A stretch of 64,000 nt of DNA, from positions 496,001 to 560,000 of the forward strand of contig NZ_JADBEJ010000004.1 in NCBI RefSeq assembly GCF_014873915.1, written 5' to 3'. The notes under the pieces were generated by a model. That model was not told where the DNA came from. It did no database searches and saw nothing but the letters and a program-made list of their open reading frames with translations. Below, piece after piece: positions 59,670 to 64,000 of this stretch (its first letter is position 1; each line of letters opens with the position of its first letter). Source of the stretch: Amycolatopsis roodepoortensis (GTDB taxonomy: Bacteria > Actinomycetota > Actinomycetes > Mycobacteriales > Pseudonocardiaceae). The translations under genes were made by a program, and so were the position numbers.

Positions 59670-60835
59670 TGGTTCGAGCATACGGAGCATGACTGCGAAA
59701 CTCCCACTCGGCGCGCTGCTCGCGCTGACCACGGCGGCGTTCGTCACCGTCCTGACCGAGGCATTGCCCGCCGGTGTGCTGCCCGCGATGAGCGCCGGGC
59801 TCGGCGTCGGCGAAGCGGCGACCGGGCAACTGGTGACGGTGTACGCGATCGGTACCGCGCTGACCGCGATCCCGCTCTCCGCCGCGACCGCGGGCTGGCG
59901 TCGCAAACGTCTGCTCCTGACCGGAGTCGCCGGGTTCGCCGTCGCCAACACGGTCACGGCGCTGTCCACGAACTATCCCCTGACCCTCGGCGCGCGGTTC
60001 GTCGCCGGGATCGCGGCGGGCGTCGTCTGGGCGCTGCTGGCCGGTTACGCCCGGCGGCTGGCGCCGGAACCGGTGCGGGGCAAGGCGATCGCCGTCGTGA
60101 TGACCGGTATCCCGCTCGCGCTCTCGCTCGGCATCCCGGCAGGCACCTTCCTCGGCGGCCTCTTCGGCTGGCAGGTGACGTTCTCGCTCATGTCGGCGCT
60201 CGCGCTCGGCCTGCTGGGCTGGATCGCGCTGGGCGTCCCCGACTTTCCCGGGCAGGACAAGGGCGGCAGGCTCCCGGTGCGCAGGACGCTCGCCGTGCCC
60301 GGCGTCGCCGCGGTCCTGTTCGTGACGCTGACGTTCGTGCTGGCGCACAACATCCTCTACACCTACATCGCCACCTTCCTCGAACACGTGTCGATGGGCG
60401 GCTCGGTGGATCGGATCCTGCTGGTGTTCGGCCTCGCGTCGATGGTCAGCATCTGGCTCGTCGGTCTCCTCATCGACCGGCGGCTGCGTCCGCTGACCGT
60501 CGCCGGGACCCTTCTCGTGGCGCTCGGAGCGACGATTTTGGCGCTGCTGGGCGAAAATCCGGCGCTGGTCTATGTCGCGGTGACCCTGTGGGGGCTCGGC
60601 TGGGGCGGGATCCCGACGCTGCTGCAGACCGCCGCCGCGCAGGCCGGCGACAAGGGCGGCGCGGCGGACATCGCGCAGGCCATGCTGGTCACCCTGTGGA
60701 ACGCGGCGATGGCGGGCGGCGGGATCGCCGGCGGCGTCCTCCTCGACGGCTTCGGCGCGGAGTCGTTCCCCTGGAGTGTCCTGGTGCTGCTCGTGCCGAC
60801 GCTGGCCGTGGTGCTCGTGGCGCGGCGGCACGGGT

Positions 60836-63156
<2,321 letters not shown>

Positions 63157-63163
63157 GGCAAGT

Positions 63164-63209
63164 CTCGTGAGTGTCAAGGACGGTTAGAACCGTCCTTGAC
63201 ACTCACGAG
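63164..63209. terminator. Perfect 22-bp inverted repeat, bidirectional terminator
   Basis: Arms 63164-63185 and 63188-63209 match perfectly around AG. It starts 7 bases after the dgdA stop and runs into the last codons and stop (63203-63205) of the convergent hydrolase. Same family as 19280-19325. Confidence 0.78.
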
Positions 63210-64000
63210 GCCGCGAACGCGCGAAGCAACCGAGCGACCTCGCCCGGCCGCTCCAGGAACGGTGAGTGCCCGGCGTCCTCCACGACCTCCACGCGGGCCC
63301 CGGCCGCCGAGTACCGCGCGGAAGTCTTGTCACAGTCGTAAAACCGGTCCCGTCGCCCGAGAATCACCAGGCACGGCAACGCCAGGGCCGCCACTTGCGC
63401 ATCGAGAGGACGAAACGCGAGCAGCCGCGCCCGTTCCACGAGGACCACCCGAGCCATCGCGGGCGCGGTGACGGCGTGATCGGCCAGGTCCTGCAAGGGA
63501 TCTTCGAACCAGCCACCCCGGCGGAACCGGGAGGCGAACCGCACCCACGGCCGGTGAGCCACGAGCCGCACGAGCGCGCTGACCATCGGCAGCAACACCG
63601 AACTCCCCGGCGGAAAGGACGCGTAGCTGTAATCCGGCGCCTGTCCGATCAGGACCAAGGAACCGACTCGCGGGGAGATCGCGGCCAACGCCAAGGCGAC
63701 GTCCGCGCCGAAGGAGTGACCGGCGACCATGACGTCCTCGACGTCCAGTGAATCGAGGACGGCGGCCACCATGCGCGCCTGCGACGCCGCGTCCAAACCC
63801 GCGGAACCACCGGTGCACCCGTGTCCCAGCAGATCCACCCGGATCACGTGACGGGTCGCGGCCAGGCCGAGCGTGAGCCGGTCGAACCAGTGGACCGACC
63901 CGCAGTACCCGTGCAGCAACAGCACCGGCGGTCCGGAACCGTCCTGCCGGACGTGGACGGCGACACCGTTCACGTCGAGGAGTTCACCGATGGGGAGGCG
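63203..64000 (-). CDS. Alpha/beta hydrolase, N-terminus outside window
   Basis: At least 265 residues; the frame is open to the window edge (visible start region ...LPIGELLDVNGVAVHV reads as coding), so the true start is beyond 64000; GTG 63973 would give 256 residues. Hydrolase fold features: LLLHGYCGSVHWF, nucleophile elbow VAGHSFGADVAL (Ser about 95 from GTG), LVILGRRDRFYD and the catalytic His in DAGHSPFLERP. Substrate unknown. The stop lies inside the hairpin shared with dgdA. Confidence 0.85.
   Translation of the reverse strand, partial: RLPIGELLDVNGVAVHVRQDGSGPPVLLLHGYCGSVHWFDRLTLGLAATRHVIRVDLLGHGCTGGSAGLDAASQARMVAAVLDSLDVEDVMVAGHSFGADVALALAAISPRVGSLVLIGQAPDYSYASFPPGSSVLLPMVSALVRLVAHRPWVRFASRFRRGGWFEDPLQDLADHAVTAPAMARVVLVERARLLAFRPLDAQVAALALPCLVILGRRDRFYDCDKTSARYSAAGARVEVVEDAGHSPFLERPGEVARLLRAFAAS

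Overview
The window is GC-rich DNA (about 70% G+C by eye) with strong third-position G/C bias, many GTG starts, four-base ATGA/GTGA stop-start overlaps and strong AGGAGG-type ribosome sites. Gene content points to an actinomycete of the Pseudonocardiaceae, most likely Amycolatopsis or a close relative: ribose-type sugar ABC importer, crotonyl-CoA carboxylase/reductase, MeaB, oligoribonuclease, Rv1264-like adenylate cyclase, HerA-like ATPase, LdtMt2-like L,D-transpeptidase, and long perfect palindromes between convergent genes. It reads as ordinary chromosome. No transposase, integrase, phage gene, CRISPR array or rRNA was seen. There are two tRNA genes (His, Lys). About 70 protein genes are called. 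No stretch over 300 bases lacks a gene; the longest gaps are 56991-57284 (294), 38024-38307 (repeat array), 49494-49759, 33562-33765 and 9529-9731.

Layout. 1-2.5 kb: tail of a cysteine dioxygenase with a rhodanese, then a WXG-like/SseB-like pair. 2.5-9.5 kb: glycogen phosphorylase, secreted zinc peptidase, thioredoxin-TPR protein, thiamine-binding-type protein, MarR regulator, DUF3817 protein. 9.7-19.3 kb: probable mannan/mannoside utilisation locus: secreted GH92 mannosidase, LacI repressor, ManA-type isomerase, one-domain sugar ABC ATPase, permease and sugar-binding lipoprotein, with a FAD amine oxidase and a TetR regulator embedded. Three copies of GACAACGTTGTC occur only here and look like the LacI operator. 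19.9-25.8 kb: soluble LytS-type kinase and LytTR regulator followed by two sodium:solute symporters, each preceded by a small membrane protein (carboxylate uptake). 25.8-28.5 kb: PEP-mutase-like enzyme and AhpD-like protein divergent from a MocR regulator, with a clear inverted-repeat operator between them.

28.5-35.1 kb: cyclophilin, hypothetical protein, then short-chain acyl-CoA genes (MeaB, thiolase, methylmalonyl-CoA epimerase, TetR, crotonyl-CoA carboxylase/reductase). 35.2-38.0 kb: DivIVA-like coiled coil, universal stress protein, adenylate cyclase; then an array of three direct and three inverted 21-bp repeats. 38.3-46.6 kb: ProA, M50-type peptidase, AlkA-like glycosylase, methyltransferase-M20 pair, PDZ-less HtrA-like protease, DUF3224 protein, HerA-like ATPase. 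46.7-49.5 kb: Orn, tRNA-His, small lipoprotein, L,D-transpeptidase, tRNA-Lys.

49.7-53.3 kb: TetR / enoyl-CoA hydratase / AurF-type diiron oxygenase operon with a small membrane protein, and a thioredoxin-reductase-like enzyme. 53.4-57.0 kb: 1188-residue modular secreted beta-helix protein, probably a GH87 alpha-1,3-glucanase. 57.3-64 kb: GAF-ANTAR regulator, a Gfo/Idh/MocA dehydrogenase behind two tandem LacI-type operators, MerR/MFS efflux pair, a LysR/dialkylglycine decarboxylase pair and the end of an alpha/beta hydrolase running off the window.
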